From: Leptothoe kymatousa TAU-MAC 1615
Lineage (GTDB): Bacteria > Cyanobacteriota > Cyanobacteriia > Phormidesmidales > Phormidesmidaceae
Assembly (NCBI RefSeq): GCF_018739865.1
Contig: NZ_JADOER010000005.1
Coordinates: 1-47,236, forward strand
Direction: 5' to 3'
Length of the DNA stretch: 47,236 nucleotides
The position numbers were made by a program, and so were the translations under genes. Positions 7,652-16,677 of the stretch are shown one piece after another (the stretch's first letter is position 1; the number at the start of each line of letters is the position of its first letter). A model generated the notes under the pieces. The model was not told where the DNA came from, did not search any database, and saw only the letters and a program-made list of their open reading frames with translations.

Positions 7652-10087
7652 CTATCGATGACGTTTTATGTTCAACTGCTCAGATAGTGATTCCAGTGGA
7701 AGGAAACCATGCTTGCGAGCTAATAAAATAACAGCGGTTCCTACCAATGCTAGCAGCGCCGGAATCAAAGGCACCCATCCTCCCTGAATCAAAATAAATA
7801 GACAAAGCTGCCGTAAACCCCAGCATGCTACAAGCAAACTCAGAGCCAGTAGCGGTAGCGATTTTACCCACCAGACCAAGAGACCCCCCACCCCGGCCCA
7901 CAACCATAGCCACAGCAGATCACCCCACTGGAAACGTCCCCACTGGGGCAACACCCATAGCAAACTACGCTGGTCCAACACAGCACTCAGAATGTTACTG
8001 ACCGCATGGGTATGGATCCACACCCCGGGCAGTTCACCAAAGGGGGTATGGCGCAGATCTCCACCAAAGGGATCCACCACCCCAATTAAGACAATGCGGT
8101 CACGGATTTCGTTGTCGGCCACTTTCTCGGCCAACACGTCCTCTAAACTGGCACGGATAGCAGGTTTCGGCCTAAACCGATAGTTCAACAACATCTGGTT
8201 AATCTGGCCGTCTAGGGCTTGATATGCCCCGGTCTGGGCCGATAACCGCTTAAATTCAACGTCTCCTAGCAACCAATTACTACCGTTGGCCCGCAACGGC
8301 TGCACCCCGTGAGTCAACAAATACCGCAGAGCCAAGTTTAAGCCAAAACTATAGGATGTGACACAGTCCGATGACTCTTCGGCTAAGTTGACATCGTATG
8401 ATAACAGCTGACGCCGCACCACCGACTTCCCCGGCTGAAACAGTGCATCGGTTTCCAAATCGCTAAAGCCCACCTGGTTTTGGGCCTGCTCAAGGGAAAA
8501 CTCCGGCGGATGGCTCAACAGTTCGCGATCGCCAAACCCAAAGGAACACACCGTAATTAAATCGGGGAACTCTTCAAATTGTTGTAACAGCTGCTCTCGC
8601 CCCTCCCCATTGGCCTGATAGCGATGCAAATCTACGCCAATGGCCACGGGATCATGCTGCCGCAGCTTAGTCAACGCCTCAGCCAGCCGGTCGTCGTGGA
8701 TGGGATAGGTATACTTGTCCGTATCTTCAGCGGTAATTTCTACCACCAATAACCGATCGTCAATTTCGCTAATATCTGCCCCAACGGGGCGCGATCTCAC
8801 TAGAGCGTCGTAGGAACCTAGCTCCGCCGACTGTAGCCACCCCAAACTGCGCAAACCAGTGACCATCAGCACCATCGCCAACATTACTGGCAGCAGCAAA
8901 TTACGCAGGTTCACCGCTGTTATTTTGCGATCGCTAATGCGCCGTTGCGGAGCAACGGGTATCGGCGGCTGTAAGGTGCGCCAAACAAACGATCCCTCCG
9001 TCGGATTTTGATAAATGATTGGTAACCAGCTAGCCCCTGGATAGTCAGTTTCCATACCCTGAAGACGTTCGCGCGCATAGCGCACCGATGCGTAAAAGGG
9101 GCCACCACGGGCAAAATCTTGCAAAAAATGTTTCAGAAAGGCATGGGCCACCTGATCTAAGACAGGCTCTCGCATCGCAATCAGCTGGGGTAAATTCAAA
9201 TCCACCAGCTGTCTGGCCAACCCCAAACCATCGCAGGAATTAAAAATTGCCAGTTTTAACCCTTTATCAATGGCATCTTTAAAGGCATACTTCACTTCTG
9301 AAATCGACAGATTTTCACAGGAATTTAACGAAAGCTGATCCCGCACTTCTCCCATGGTGTCGATGGCCTGGCTAGTGCTGTGTCCGGCAAAAAAGAAGAT
9401 ATCCCAACCCACCTTATCTCGCAGGTGCTTCTCCAATACAGACCGCCTCGGCTCATTCAGCACCAAGGTTTCCGCAGCAGAATCTTCCAGTAGCCCCCGG
9501 TCTAATTGCACATCAATACCATCACTGTGCCCCAGTACCACCAAAATTCTCATTTGCCGACTGACTCGGCTGTTGGGCACCGCAGGGACTTGTTGATAAT
9601 TTTTGGCACTAATGGCAATTTCAGCCTTTTGATAATGTTCGAAAAAACACCACAGATGCCAGGGTAATTTTTGCAGAAACGGATCTTCTGTTTCGATAAT
9701 AAATCGAATGGTTTCCTTAGGATCTAACTGAGTTCTCAGCTGTTGGTCAATGGTGCGAAACCCGGAAGAATTGAGCCACTTGTTGATATGCTTTTGCAAC
9801 TGTTCCCCCAGATAGCGAAACTCTTCCTCCGATACATTGGTGGGCACTGTGTCATCAAATTCAATGGATGACCTGGTTGAGAGCCGTTTTCTCAAGGCTT
9901 TATGCAGCGCTTTATACAGTTGTTGCCAATGGTTATAGAGCTTAGGAATCTCCGGCACACTGGGCAGGCTACCGGTATATTGCATCTGGGATGCAGCCTC
10001 ATGCTGCCGCACCAAACGAGCCGTAATGTGGGGCAGCCCGTCATAACAGTTACCTTTGCCTAAATTTAGGATGACCAGTGAATTCAT
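7652..10087 (-). CDS. Membrane CHAT-CHASE2 protein
   Basis: This 811-aa protein has three parts. Residues ~1-370 contain a CHAT domain with His in FFFAGHSTS and Cys in AIFNSCDGLGLA, the usual dyad. A transmembrane segment follows (NLLLPVMLAMVLMVTGL, ~395-415). A CHASE2 sensor region (~430-690) starts with SYDALVRSRP and contains DRLLVVEIT and IGVDLHRY, and three C-terminal membrane helices follow (~700-795). CHASE2 is an extracytoplasmic sensory domain, so the likely design is external ligand sensing linked to a cytoplasmic CHAT protease-like domain. No kinase or cyclase output is present; CHAT is the only candidate output. It is the first gene of the pair with the DUF928 gene. Ligand and substrate are unknown. 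Confidence 0.85.
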   Translation of the reverse strand: MNSLVILNLGKGNCYDGLPHITARLVRQHEAASQMQYTGSLPSVPEIPKLYNHWQQLYKALHKALRKRLSTRSSIEFDDTVPTNVSEEEFRYLGEQLQKHINKWLNSSGFRTIDQQLRTQLDPKETIRFIIETEDPFLQKLPWHLWCFFEHYQKAEIAISAKNYQQVPAVPNSRVSRQMRILVVLGHSDGIDVQLDRGLLEDSAAETLVLNEPRRSVLEKHLRDKVGWDIFFFAGHSTSQAIDTMGEVRDQLSLNSCENLSISEVKYAFKDAIDKGLKLAIFNSCDGLGLARQLVDLNLPQLIAMREPVLDQVAHAFLKHFLQDFARGGPFYASVRYARERLQGMETDYPGASWLPIIYQNPTEGSFVWRTLQPPIPVAPQRRISDRKITAVNLRNLLLPVMLAMVLMVTGLRSLGWLQSAELGSYDALVRSRPVGADISEIDDRLLVVEITAEDTDKYTYPIHDDRLAEALTKLRQHDPVAIGVDLHRYQANGEGREQLLQQFEEFPDLITVCSFGFGDRELLSHPPEFSLEQAQNQVGFSDLETDALFQPGKSVVRRQLLSYDVNLAEESSDCVTSYSFGLNLALRYLLTHGVQPLRANGSNWLLGDVEFKRLSAQTGAYQALDGQINQMLLNYRFRPKPAIRASLEDVLAEKVADNEIRDRIVLIGVVDPFGGDLRHTPFGELPGVWIHTHAVSNILSAVLDQRSLLWVLPQWGRFQWGDLLWLWLWAGVGGLLVWWVKSLPLLALSLLVACWGLRQLCLFILIQGGWVPLIPALLALVGTAVILLARKHGFLPLESLSEQLNIKRHR

Positions 10088-10451
10088 CAGGATTTTTCCA
10101 AGGAACGGGCAAACCGCAAAAACGTCCTAAGAATATGGTTACTGTAGGTGCCCCCAGGATGCAACCGAAACAGCGTAAATCGACGATCCCCAAAGCCTGA
10201 TGCCGTACGGGCTAAGAATTTCCCCCTAGGCTTGCATGTAATGTTTTGTAATGAATCGGCCTGTGAGATCGCATTTTTGTCCTATTTCTTGAACATTTTG
10301 TCGCACCCCAGGTATCTAGACTGTAGGGATCGAAGGTTTGACAGCCCCCTAGGACAGAGAAATTAACAATTTCCATACTCCCTATGGCCATTAGTTAAGA
10401 ACCACGGAAAATTGCAATTCAAGAAATTGGAGTTTATTGAATTTCTGTCCC
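10088..10451. promoter_or_regulatory. 364-bp gap between two minus-strand genes
   Basis: This stretch should carry the promoter of the CHAT-CHASE2/DUF928 pair and the 3' end of the UPF0182 transcript. I see no convincing hairpin with a T-run and no clear -35/-10 pair. The short plus-strand frame at 10148-10366 has no ribosome binding site or family resemblance. Confidence 0.3.
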
Positions 10452-13373
10452 CTAGTTCAAAAGATCCTCTTCCAAATCTCGTAAAATCGTATCCCTATCC
10501 GACGACCTTGGCGGGCTAAAAATCGCCTGCAGCGATTGATTCAACGTTTCTGCCATGGCAATGCGATTTTGATACGCCACAATTACCCGCGCTAAAATTG
10601 GCAGTCGATTTTGTTCGGCTTCTAAATACAACGGTTCCACATACAACAAGGAATCCTCAATGGGTATCACCAACAAATTGCCCTGGTTGGCCCGTGATCC
10701 TTGGGTATTCCACAGGGAAATCCGCTGGGAAATTTCTGGATCTTGGTTAATGCGAGCTTCAATTTGCTCGGGACCGTATACCAACTGCTGCTTAGGAAAT
10801 CGATAGAGCAAAATGCGACCATATTGGTTGCCGTCCGAGCGCGCCGCTAGCCAGGCGATGAGGTTATTGCGCTGGGCCGGGGTAAAGGGCCGCAACAGCA
10901 CAAACTCTTCTTCGTCTTCCTTCGGCAGTTTCATAATCAAGTAGTAGGGTTCCACCACTTGGGATTCGTTGGCATAGATCTCATTGGGGGCCCGCCAGGT
11001 ATCTTCCCGATTATAAAAAATACGTGGATCGGTCATGTGATAGACCAGCAGCTGGTTCGACTGCACCAGGGAATAGTCTTCGGGATAGCGAATGTGGGCC
11101 ACTAGGGCGGGCGGCATGGCATCTAGGGGCTGCAACATCTTGGGAAACAGCTGGGCCCAGGTTTGAATAATCGGATCGGTGGGGTCGGCGATATAGAACG
11201 ACACAGCCCCATGGTAGGCATCCACAACAACTTTGACCGAGTTGCGAATGTAGTTGAAGCTCTGACCGCCGGGGTCGGAATAGGGGTAGCGATCGCTAGT
11301 GGTATAGGCGTCGATCATCCAATATAGGTAGCTGCCCTCTGGGTCCACCGGGTTCGATGAATCGGATGCGGCCTGGGCATTGGCATCGGCCACCACCAGG
11401 TAGGGGTCACTGTCAAACTGTAGAAAGGGCGCAATCTCCTTTACCCGCTCTTTGATATTCCGACGGAACAACAATTTCGTATCGGCGGTAAAATCTCCCG
11501 TAAATAGCATTTGCCAATCGGTCAAATGTTTCGAAAATAATAATCGCCGCCACAGACTACCGATGCCTATGCCCCCGTCTCCCCCATAGGAAGTGTAAAC
11601 ATTGTCGTTCTCGCTGGGGTAGTCCAACTCGGGCACCCGAGTACCGGTCATCACATAGTTATCGGTCAGTTCCCCAAAGTAAATGCGGGGCCGCCCCACA
11701 GGGATACTGCGGGCCACATCCTTATTGCTCGGTTGGTGGGCAATGTCTTTAATAAAATAGTCGGGCAGCCCCCCCACCGCCGCCGTATTCACCGGGCTCA
11801 TGGTAAAGCCATAGCCGTGGGTGTAGCTGAGGTGTTTATTTACCCAGGTCTTGGCGGTATCCTCTAGCTGCTCATAGTTGAGTTCCCGCGCCGATATCAG
11901 CACCTGGCGTCGTTCGGTGGTGCCATCCGCCTGGGTCAGGGTGTAGCGATCCACATCGGCATCGACAAATTCGTAGTAAAGCCGAATCTGCTGCAGCTGG
12001 CGGTTACTCTCCAGCAGGGGTCGGGTATCCCAAATGCGAATATTGCGCACCGTCAAGTCGTTCTCTTTGAGCTTGGCAGTGGTGAGGGTGCTTTGGGGAT
12101 CAAAACTCTCTTCTTGAATATCGGTCAGATTAAAGGCATCTCGGGTAAAGGCGATGGCTCGTTCAATGTAGGGCCGCTCGCGCTGAAATTCGTTGGGTTG
12201 CACCACTAGGCGCTGCACCACCCAAGGGGCCACCCCTTCCCCCAGCAGGGCCACGGTGAGATAAATAACAATGAGAATAATAAAGGACGGCAATCGCTGG
12301 CGAGAGCGATGGCGACTAAAGCCAAAGAGCGATCGGCCAAAGGCCACCAGGGCTAGCACTGCGGTGATGACACTCAGGGCGATTTGCACTGGCAAACTAA
12401 CATTCACATCGGTGTAGCTGGCGCCGTAGGTCACACCCTGCTGGGAGTACAGTAGCTCATAGCCATTGAGCCAGTGGCCCAGGCTGGTGGTGAGCAACAA
12501 CACCCCGGCCAAAATATAGAGGTGCCGCTGCTGGGGGGCAGAAAAGCCGAGAAATCGTCCCTGGCTGAGGCTTTGCCCCGCCAATAGATACACCAGGAAA
12601 ACCGCCGCCAGGGTAAACCAAAACAGGCCAGACAGCCAAAACTCGATCAGCTCTAGCACCGGCAGGCGAAAGATAAAAAAGCTGATGTCTTGGTTGAACA
12701 CCGGGTCGGTTTGGCCAAAGCTGGTGGGGTTGAGGGCTGGCAACACCCGTGACCATTGGGACGAAAGCACCAAACCAAAGCTTAGGCTGATCAGCAGGCT
12801 GGAGAGCGCACTGCCCACATGGGGATACACCACAAAACCCACCATGGCCACCAGCAACAGTAGCCCCTGCCACGGCTGGGTGACCACCACCTGCTGGGCC
12901 ACCCGCCAGCCCGTATCCACATTCAGCCACAGGGGCAACGGCGGCAACGGGTCTACCCCGATGGAATGCCATCGAGTGAGGGCCAGCTGACCATGGTAAA
13001 ACACTAAGATGGCCAGCAGCAGCGCCAGACCCAAGGCTAGGGGCAACAGTCGCCGCAGCCCCATCCCCCGGCGGCGATTTTCATCACTGGGCACAATGCA
13101 ATAGGCTTCGAATTCAAGACGCCGCGCCAGCCACAGATTCCAACCGGCAAATACAAAGCTGCCGACAAACGAGATCGCACCCAGGCCCATTTGGGTGCGC
13201 AACCGCAGCCAAAATGCCTCTAGATAATCGACCGACTGGAACCACAGCCCCTCCGCCGCAAAGTAGGTGACGATATCAACACTGAAAAACAGTGCGATCG
13301 CAGCCAGCACCCAGGGCTGCCAATGGACAGCGGCAGATTTCTTTTCACCAGTTTGTTCACGAACCGTCACCAT
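10452..13373 (-). CDS. UPF0182 family large membrane protein
   Basis: This is a 973-aa protein. The first ~330 residues hold about seven transmembrane helices (for example PWVLAAIALFFSVDIVTYF and LLPLALGLALLLAILVFY). The remaining ~600 residues form a large soluble region with PQSTLTTAKLKENDLTVRNIRIWDTRPLLE-type blocks (read in pieces), NGTPDYFIKDI-like and RIYFGELTDNYV motifs, and a short acidic tail. This is the standard length and layout of UPF0182 (COG1615), widespread in cyanobacteria and actinobacteria with no established function. The start MVTVREQTGE is at 13373. It shares strand with the antiporter gene upstream (52 bp between them), so co-transcription is possible. Confidence 0.85.
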   Translation of the reverse strand: MVTVREQTGEKKSAAVHWQPWVLAAIALFFSVDIVTYFAAEGLWFQSVDYLEAFWLRLRTQMGLGAISFVGSFVFAGWNLWLARRLEFEAYCIVPSDENRRRGMGLRRLLPLALGLALLLAILVFYHGQLALTRWHSIGVDPLPPLPLWLNVDTGWRVAQQVVVTQPWQGLLLLVAMVGFVVYPHVGSALSSLLISLSFGLVLSSQWSRVLPALNPTSFGQTDPVFNQDISFFIFRLPVLELIEFWLSGLFWFTLAAVFLVYLLAGQSLSQGRFLGFSAPQQRHLYILAGVLLLTTSLGHWLNGYELLYSQQGVTYGASYTDVNVSLPVQIALSVITAVLALVAFGRSLFGFSRHRSRQRLPSFIILIVIYLTVALLGEGVAPWVVQRLVVQPNEFQRERPYIERAIAFTRDAFNLTDIQEESFDPQSTLTTAKLKENDLTVRNIRIWDTRPLLESNRQLQQIRLYYEFVDADVDRYTLTQADGTTERRQVLISARELNYEQLEDTAKTWVNKHLSYTHGYGFTMSPVNTAAVGGLPDYFIKDIAHQPSNKDVARSIPVGRPRIYFGELTDNYVMTGTRVPELDYPSENDNVYTSYGGDGGIGIGSLWRRLLFSKHLTDWQMLFTGDFTADTKLLFRRNIKERVKEIAPFLQFDSDPYLVVADANAQAASDSSNPVDPEGSYLYWMIDAYTTSDRYPYSDPGGQSFNYIRNSVKVVVDAYHGAVSFYIADPTDPIIQTWAQLFPKMLQPLDAMPPALVAHIRYPEDYSLVQSNQLLVYHMTDPRIFYNREDTWRAPNEIYANESQVVEPYYLIMKLPKEDEEEFVLLRPFTPAQRNNLIAWLAARSDGNQYGRILLYRFPKQQLVYGPEQIEARINQDPEISQRISLWNTQGSRANQGNLLVIPIEDSLLYVEPLYLEAEQNRLPILARVIVAYQNRIAMAETLNQSLQAIFSPPRSSDRDTILRDLEEDLLN

Positions 13374-13409
13374 GGCAGATCCCTGCTTACTCTTTAATCA
13401 CAGCCGGAC

Positions 13410-13425
13410 GGTGGGTAGGCCCACC
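13410..13425. repeat. Short hairpin repeat between antiporter and UPF0182 genes
   Basis: The arms GGTGGG and CCCACC are separated by TAGG. It touches the antiporter stop codon. A related GGTGGGC/GCCCACC palindrome occurs inside the CHAT-TIR gene at 43327-43343. Confidence 0.6.
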
Positions 13426-14412
13426 CTACAAGAACCCAAAAATTGTCCCCATAAACCAAGCATAGAGCAGCAAAAACAACCACCCCTCCCAGATCGTAAT
13501 CTTGTTATCTTGCACAATAAAAAACATCAATAGCGATGCCGCCAGCAGTGTGGGCACACTGTGGGCCAACAGCGAATCCGACACCGGCAAAGGGCGAATC
13601 AAACCAGGGATGCCCATCACCACAAAAATATTGAAAATATTCGAACCAACAACATTACCCACGGCAATTTCTGCCTTATTTTTCCGGGCTGCGTTGATGG
13701 TCACCATCAGTTCTGGCAAAGATGTACCAATGGCCACCGCACTAATGGCAATCAGGTCACGCCCCACATTTAACCGATCCGAAATCTTAATCAGGGAATC
13801 GATGGTGTAATTGGCCCCCAGAAAAATAAAGAGCCCGCTAACCACCAAAATCAACAGATGCCGCCAGATTTGGCCATCCCCAGGAGCGCCTGAAGAAGAC
13901 GCCCCCCCAGAAGCCGCCCCAGAAGCCGCCCCCTCTTCGGGCTCCGCATCCTGACTACTCCTAAGGATATACAGCAGATAAATGACATAGCCCAGCACCA
14001 AAATAAGCGCTTCGCCCCGGGAGAACTGCTGGTCGGAGGTCCCCATCAGCGCAAACAAAAATGCCGACCCCACAAACAGGGGCAAATCCACACTGATCAG
14101 GTTGTACATCACCCGCAGGAGCTTGGTGCTCATGATGGCGGCAGTGCCCACCACCAGGCAAATATTGGCAATGTTAGAGCCGATCACGTTGCTTGCCACC
14201 ACCTCCGACGCCCCTTGGGCAATGCCAAACAGCGACGACAGTAACTCCGGCAGAGATGTGCCCATGGAGACAATGGTCACCCCCACGATAAAGGGGGGCA
14301 ACCCCATGGCCAAGCCTAGTTTTTCAGCAGCATCTGTGAAAAAGTCAGAGGCCATCACCAAGGTGGCCAGACCAATGACAAAAATAAACAGCAGAAGCGC
14401 CATAGAATCCAT
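13426..14412 (-). CDS. Calcium/sodium antiporter, YrbG-like (CaCA superfamily)
   Basis: This 328-aa inner-membrane protein has about ten transmembrane helices in two homologous halves. Each half carries the alpha-repeat signature: VSMGTSLPELLSS with SNVIGSNIANI in the first half, and AVAIGTSLPELMVTI with GNVVGSNIFNI in the second. These Glu-containing motifs form the ion-binding site of CaCA exchangers. The central cytoplasmic loop (residues ~152-180) is a low-complexity Ala/Gly/Ser run derived from a small tandem repeat at DNA level. The expected role is Na+- or H+-driven Ca2+ export. It is followed by the UPF0182 gene on the same strand. Confidence 0.9.
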   Translation of the reverse strand: MDSMALLLFIFVIGLATLVMASDFFTDAAEKLGLAMGLPPFIVGVTIVSMGTSLPELLSSLFGIAQGASEVVASNVIGSNIANICLVVGTAAIMSTKLLRVMYNLISVDLPLFVGSAFLFALMGTSDQQFSRGEALILVLGYVIYLLYILRSSQDAEPEEGAASGAASGGASSSGAPGDGQIWRHLLILVVSGLFIFLGANYTIDSLIKISDRLNVGRDLIAISAVAIGTSLPELMVTINAARKNKAEIAVGNVVGSNIFNIFVVMGIPGLIRPLPVSDSLLAHSVPTLLAASLLMFFIVQDNKITIWEGWLFLLLYAWFMGTIFGFL

Positions 14413-14845
14413 AAATTAAATGGGGAGGTTGCTAATCCCCGGAACAACGTAAAGACAGCAGACGCCAATGCTCAAACGCACCATCCTCATGGAAAATGCT
14501 AGGTCACAATGCCCATCAGCAATCATCAGATCCTTGGCCTTAATGGGTTTTTACAAAAACTCATAGAGTGTAACGCAGCATTCTGGCCAACTAGCTGAGG
14601 ATTTTAAGCGTAACCACAGGCCCCATGAGCCCATGCAGAACATCGCGCCATTGTACGCGCCTCGACGAGAAGATGGCATCACCCTCCGATCGGTTCCCCT
14701 GCCATCAGCGGCAAGCACAATCGTTCTGTTGCCTACACCACCATCGTTACCACAACAAACTAGCAACCCTTTAGGGCCCCCTACGGCAGAACGCCTGCTT
14801 TCGCTTTAAGATCCTATAGGCGTCCACCTTCTATTTCATATCCCT
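14413..14845. promoter_or_regulatory. 433-bp intergenic region between divergent genes
   Basis: This separates the minus-strand antiporter gene from the plus-strand methyltransferase gene and must contain both promoters. I see no recognised RNA, repeat or convincing small ORF. The 71-codon minus-strand frame at 14551-14766 is Cys/Trp-rich and unlike a real protein. Confidence 0.3.
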
Positions 14846-15505
14846 ATGCTTGCCGCGAGTCAGCGTCAGAAACTAGACGAAGCTAACGATTCTCTGTTTT
14901 ACTCAGCCCCCCGCTTTGTCACCCACGTCGATGAGCGCTTCATTGAACAGCTAACTGAGCTCTATCAAGAAAAACTGCAGCCCAATAGCTGCATCCTAGA
15001 TTTGATGAGTAGCTGGGTCTCCCATCTGCCCCCAGACATGGAGTTTGCACGGGTGGAGGGCCACGGCTTGAACGCGGAGGAGCTGGCTAAAAATCCTAGG
15101 CTAGATAGCTACTTTGTACAAAACCTGAACGAAAACCACACCCTGCCCTTTGAGGACCGCACCTTTGACGCGGTGCTCAATACCGTGTCGGTACAGTACC
15201 TGCAATATCCCGAACAGGTGTTTGCCGAAATGTATCGGGTGCTCAAACCCGGCGGCATCGCCATTGTTAGCTTTTCCAATCGCATGTTTTACCAAAAAGC
15301 GATCGCAGCCTGGCGCGACAGCAGCGACGCCAGCCACATTGCCCTGGTAAAACGCTACTTCGAATCGGTCAAGGGCTTTAGCCAGCCAACCGTCGTCGCC
15401 AACCAAGGCCCCGCCATGAACCCATTGCTCCAAATGATGGGCATGGCCAGCAGCGATCCGTTTTATGCCGTCCTATCAGAACGGATGGAAGTGTTGGTCG
15501 GCTAG
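14846..15505 (+). CDS. Class I SAM-dependent methyltransferase-like protein
   Basis: This 219-aa protein has the Rossmann-type order of class I methyltransferases: CILDLMSSWVSHLP (motif I position), a middle acidic strand, FDAVLNTVSVQYL (motif II) and MYRVLKPGGIAIVSFSN (motif III). The usual Gly-rich GxGxG of motif I is replaced by LMSSWVS, as in a subgroup of cyanobacterial and plant proteins that resemble UbiE. Substrate unknown. Start at ATG 14846. It stands alone, with the cobH-like gene convergent downstream. An altered motif I leaves open weak or absent SAM binding. Confidence 0.75.
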   Translation: MLAASQRQKLDEANDSLFYSAPRFVTHVDERFIEQLTELYQEKLQPNSCILDLMSSWVSHLPPDMEFARVEGHGLNAEELAKNPRLDSYFVQNLNENHTLPFEDRTFDAVLNTVSVQYLQYPEQVFAEMYRVLKPGGIAIVSFSNRMFYQKAIAAWRDSSDASHIALVKRYFESVKGFSQPTVVANQGPAMNPLLQMMGMASSDPFYAVLSERMEVLVG

Positions 15506-15562
15506 GGTTGAAGTCGGAATTTGGCAGTCAGATTCCAATTCCGCTTTACCTTGATCGCCCCT

Positions 15563-16195
15563 TTAGCCTGCCATGCCCCGCTGTTTGCCACCGTAGGCCT
15601 TCCAGGCTAAATCAATCAGACCATTAACAATGGCCACCGCCACCACGGTGCTGCCCTTGCGGCCGCTGATGCAGATGCTGGGCATGAGGCTATCCTTCAG
15701 GCGAGACTTGGTCACCTCCGCTTCCAAAAAGCCAGCGGGGGTGGCAATCACCAAGGCGGGGCGAATCACATCGGTTTCGATCAGCTCCACTAAATTATCT
15801 AGGGCTGGCTGGGAGTGACCGATCACAAAAATAGCTTCCGGGTAGCGCCTGGCTAGGGTTTCCATGCCCCAGGCCGCCTTCGACTGTTCTTGCTGCGGTC
15901 GAGTAATGGCATCCATGGCGCCATACACCGGATTGGCAAAGGTGGCCTGGAGCCGAGGCGTAATGCCTGCTTGGGCCATGGGGCCATCGACCACAATGGT
16001 GGTGCGTGCGGCCAACGCCGCCGCGCCAGAGGGCAGGGCCTGGTCAGAAAATTGAATTAGATCCTTATAGTCATAGTCGGCGGTAGCGTAGATGACGCGA
16101 CGCACAATCTCATATTCGGCTGGAGCAAACGTATGCTGACCAATCTCTTGATCGATAATGCGTAAGCTCTGTGCGTCGGTAACGTGCCATTCCAT
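15563..16195 (-). CDS. CobH/CbiC precorrin-8X methylmutase family, active-site His replaced by Tyr
   Basis: This is a 210-aa protein of the expected length. CobH moves a methyl group from C11 to C12 of precorrin-8X to give hydrogenobyrinate in cobalamin synthesis. Family blocks are clear: SGAAALAARTTIVVDGPM, VIGHSQPALDNLVELI, PALVIATPAGF and SGRKGSTVVAVAIVNGLI. In the characterised CobH the catalytic His43 lies in an R-x-V-H-A motif; here the aligned stretch reads RRVIYATAD, with TAC encoding Tyr. The VIG-N-A-P-T motif is also changed to VIGHSQP. Family membership is firm; methylmutase activity is therefore uncertain. No other cobalamin gene is adjacent. It could be a diverged paralogue. Confidence 0.85.
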   Translation of the reverse strand: MEWHVTDAQSLRIIDQEIGQHTFAPAEYEIVRRVIYATADYDYKDLIQFSDQALPSGAAALAARTTIVVDGPMAQAGITPRLQATFANPVYGAMDAITRPQQEQSKAAWGMETLARRYPEAIFVIGHSQPALDNLVELIETDVIRPALVIATPAGFLEAEVTKSRLKDSLMPSICISGRKGSTVVAVAIVNGLIDLAWKAYGGKQRGMAG

Positions 16196-16677
16196 ATACG
16201 TACTGCCTGATCCGCCAGCTTCAATAGACTATCATCGTCAGCTAGTTTTCCAGCATGCCCCCCAACTCAATAATTCATACCAATACCATCTATATCTTTA
16301 TCTGAACCTTGGGCCAAAGCTGCAAATGCCCCCGCCGAACTGCTCCCATGGTAAGTACAAATGCTTACTCCTAAGCTCTGGCGCCACAAGGCTTTAGGCA
16401 TCTTACCGGGGGATCGCTGAGCGGCTAATACCTCGTTTCCATTGGGTGTATCTACGCTGAATCCACCGCACCGCGTATTTTACACAGCAAGAAAGTTGCC
16501 CCCTTGGTCTGATATTCTGAAGCTATCAAAGGCGCTCAAATAATCTTAATACCGCTACTAATTTTTGAAGATAATTCTGGGCAGCGGCCATGGGATTTGG
16601 CAGTGCTCCCCAGAGCTATCTCCAGAAAAGCAGCGGCATCGTCTTGGTAACAGCAGGCAGTTTGGAGGAAATACGCA
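16196..16677 (+). promoter_or_regulatory. Long leader and promoter region upstream of glpX
   Basis: This 482-bp region separates the divergent cobH-like gene from glpX. A strong Shine-Dalgarno, GGAGG at 16664-16668, is nine bases before the GTG start and supports that start. Upstream I see AT-rich patches (for example around 16540-16560) but no unambiguous promoter or riboswitch fold. Confidence 0.4.

Noticed and set aside
10148..10366. 72-codon plus-strand ORF in the gap before the UPF0182 gene
   Set aside because: No ribosome binding site, unusual composition, and it overlaps the expected promoter region of the CHAT-CHASE2 gene.
12457..12972. 171-codon minus-strand ORF inside the UPF0182 gene
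   Set aside because: It is an alternative frame of a GC-rich membrane-protein gene; the 973-aa frame matches the known family over its full length.
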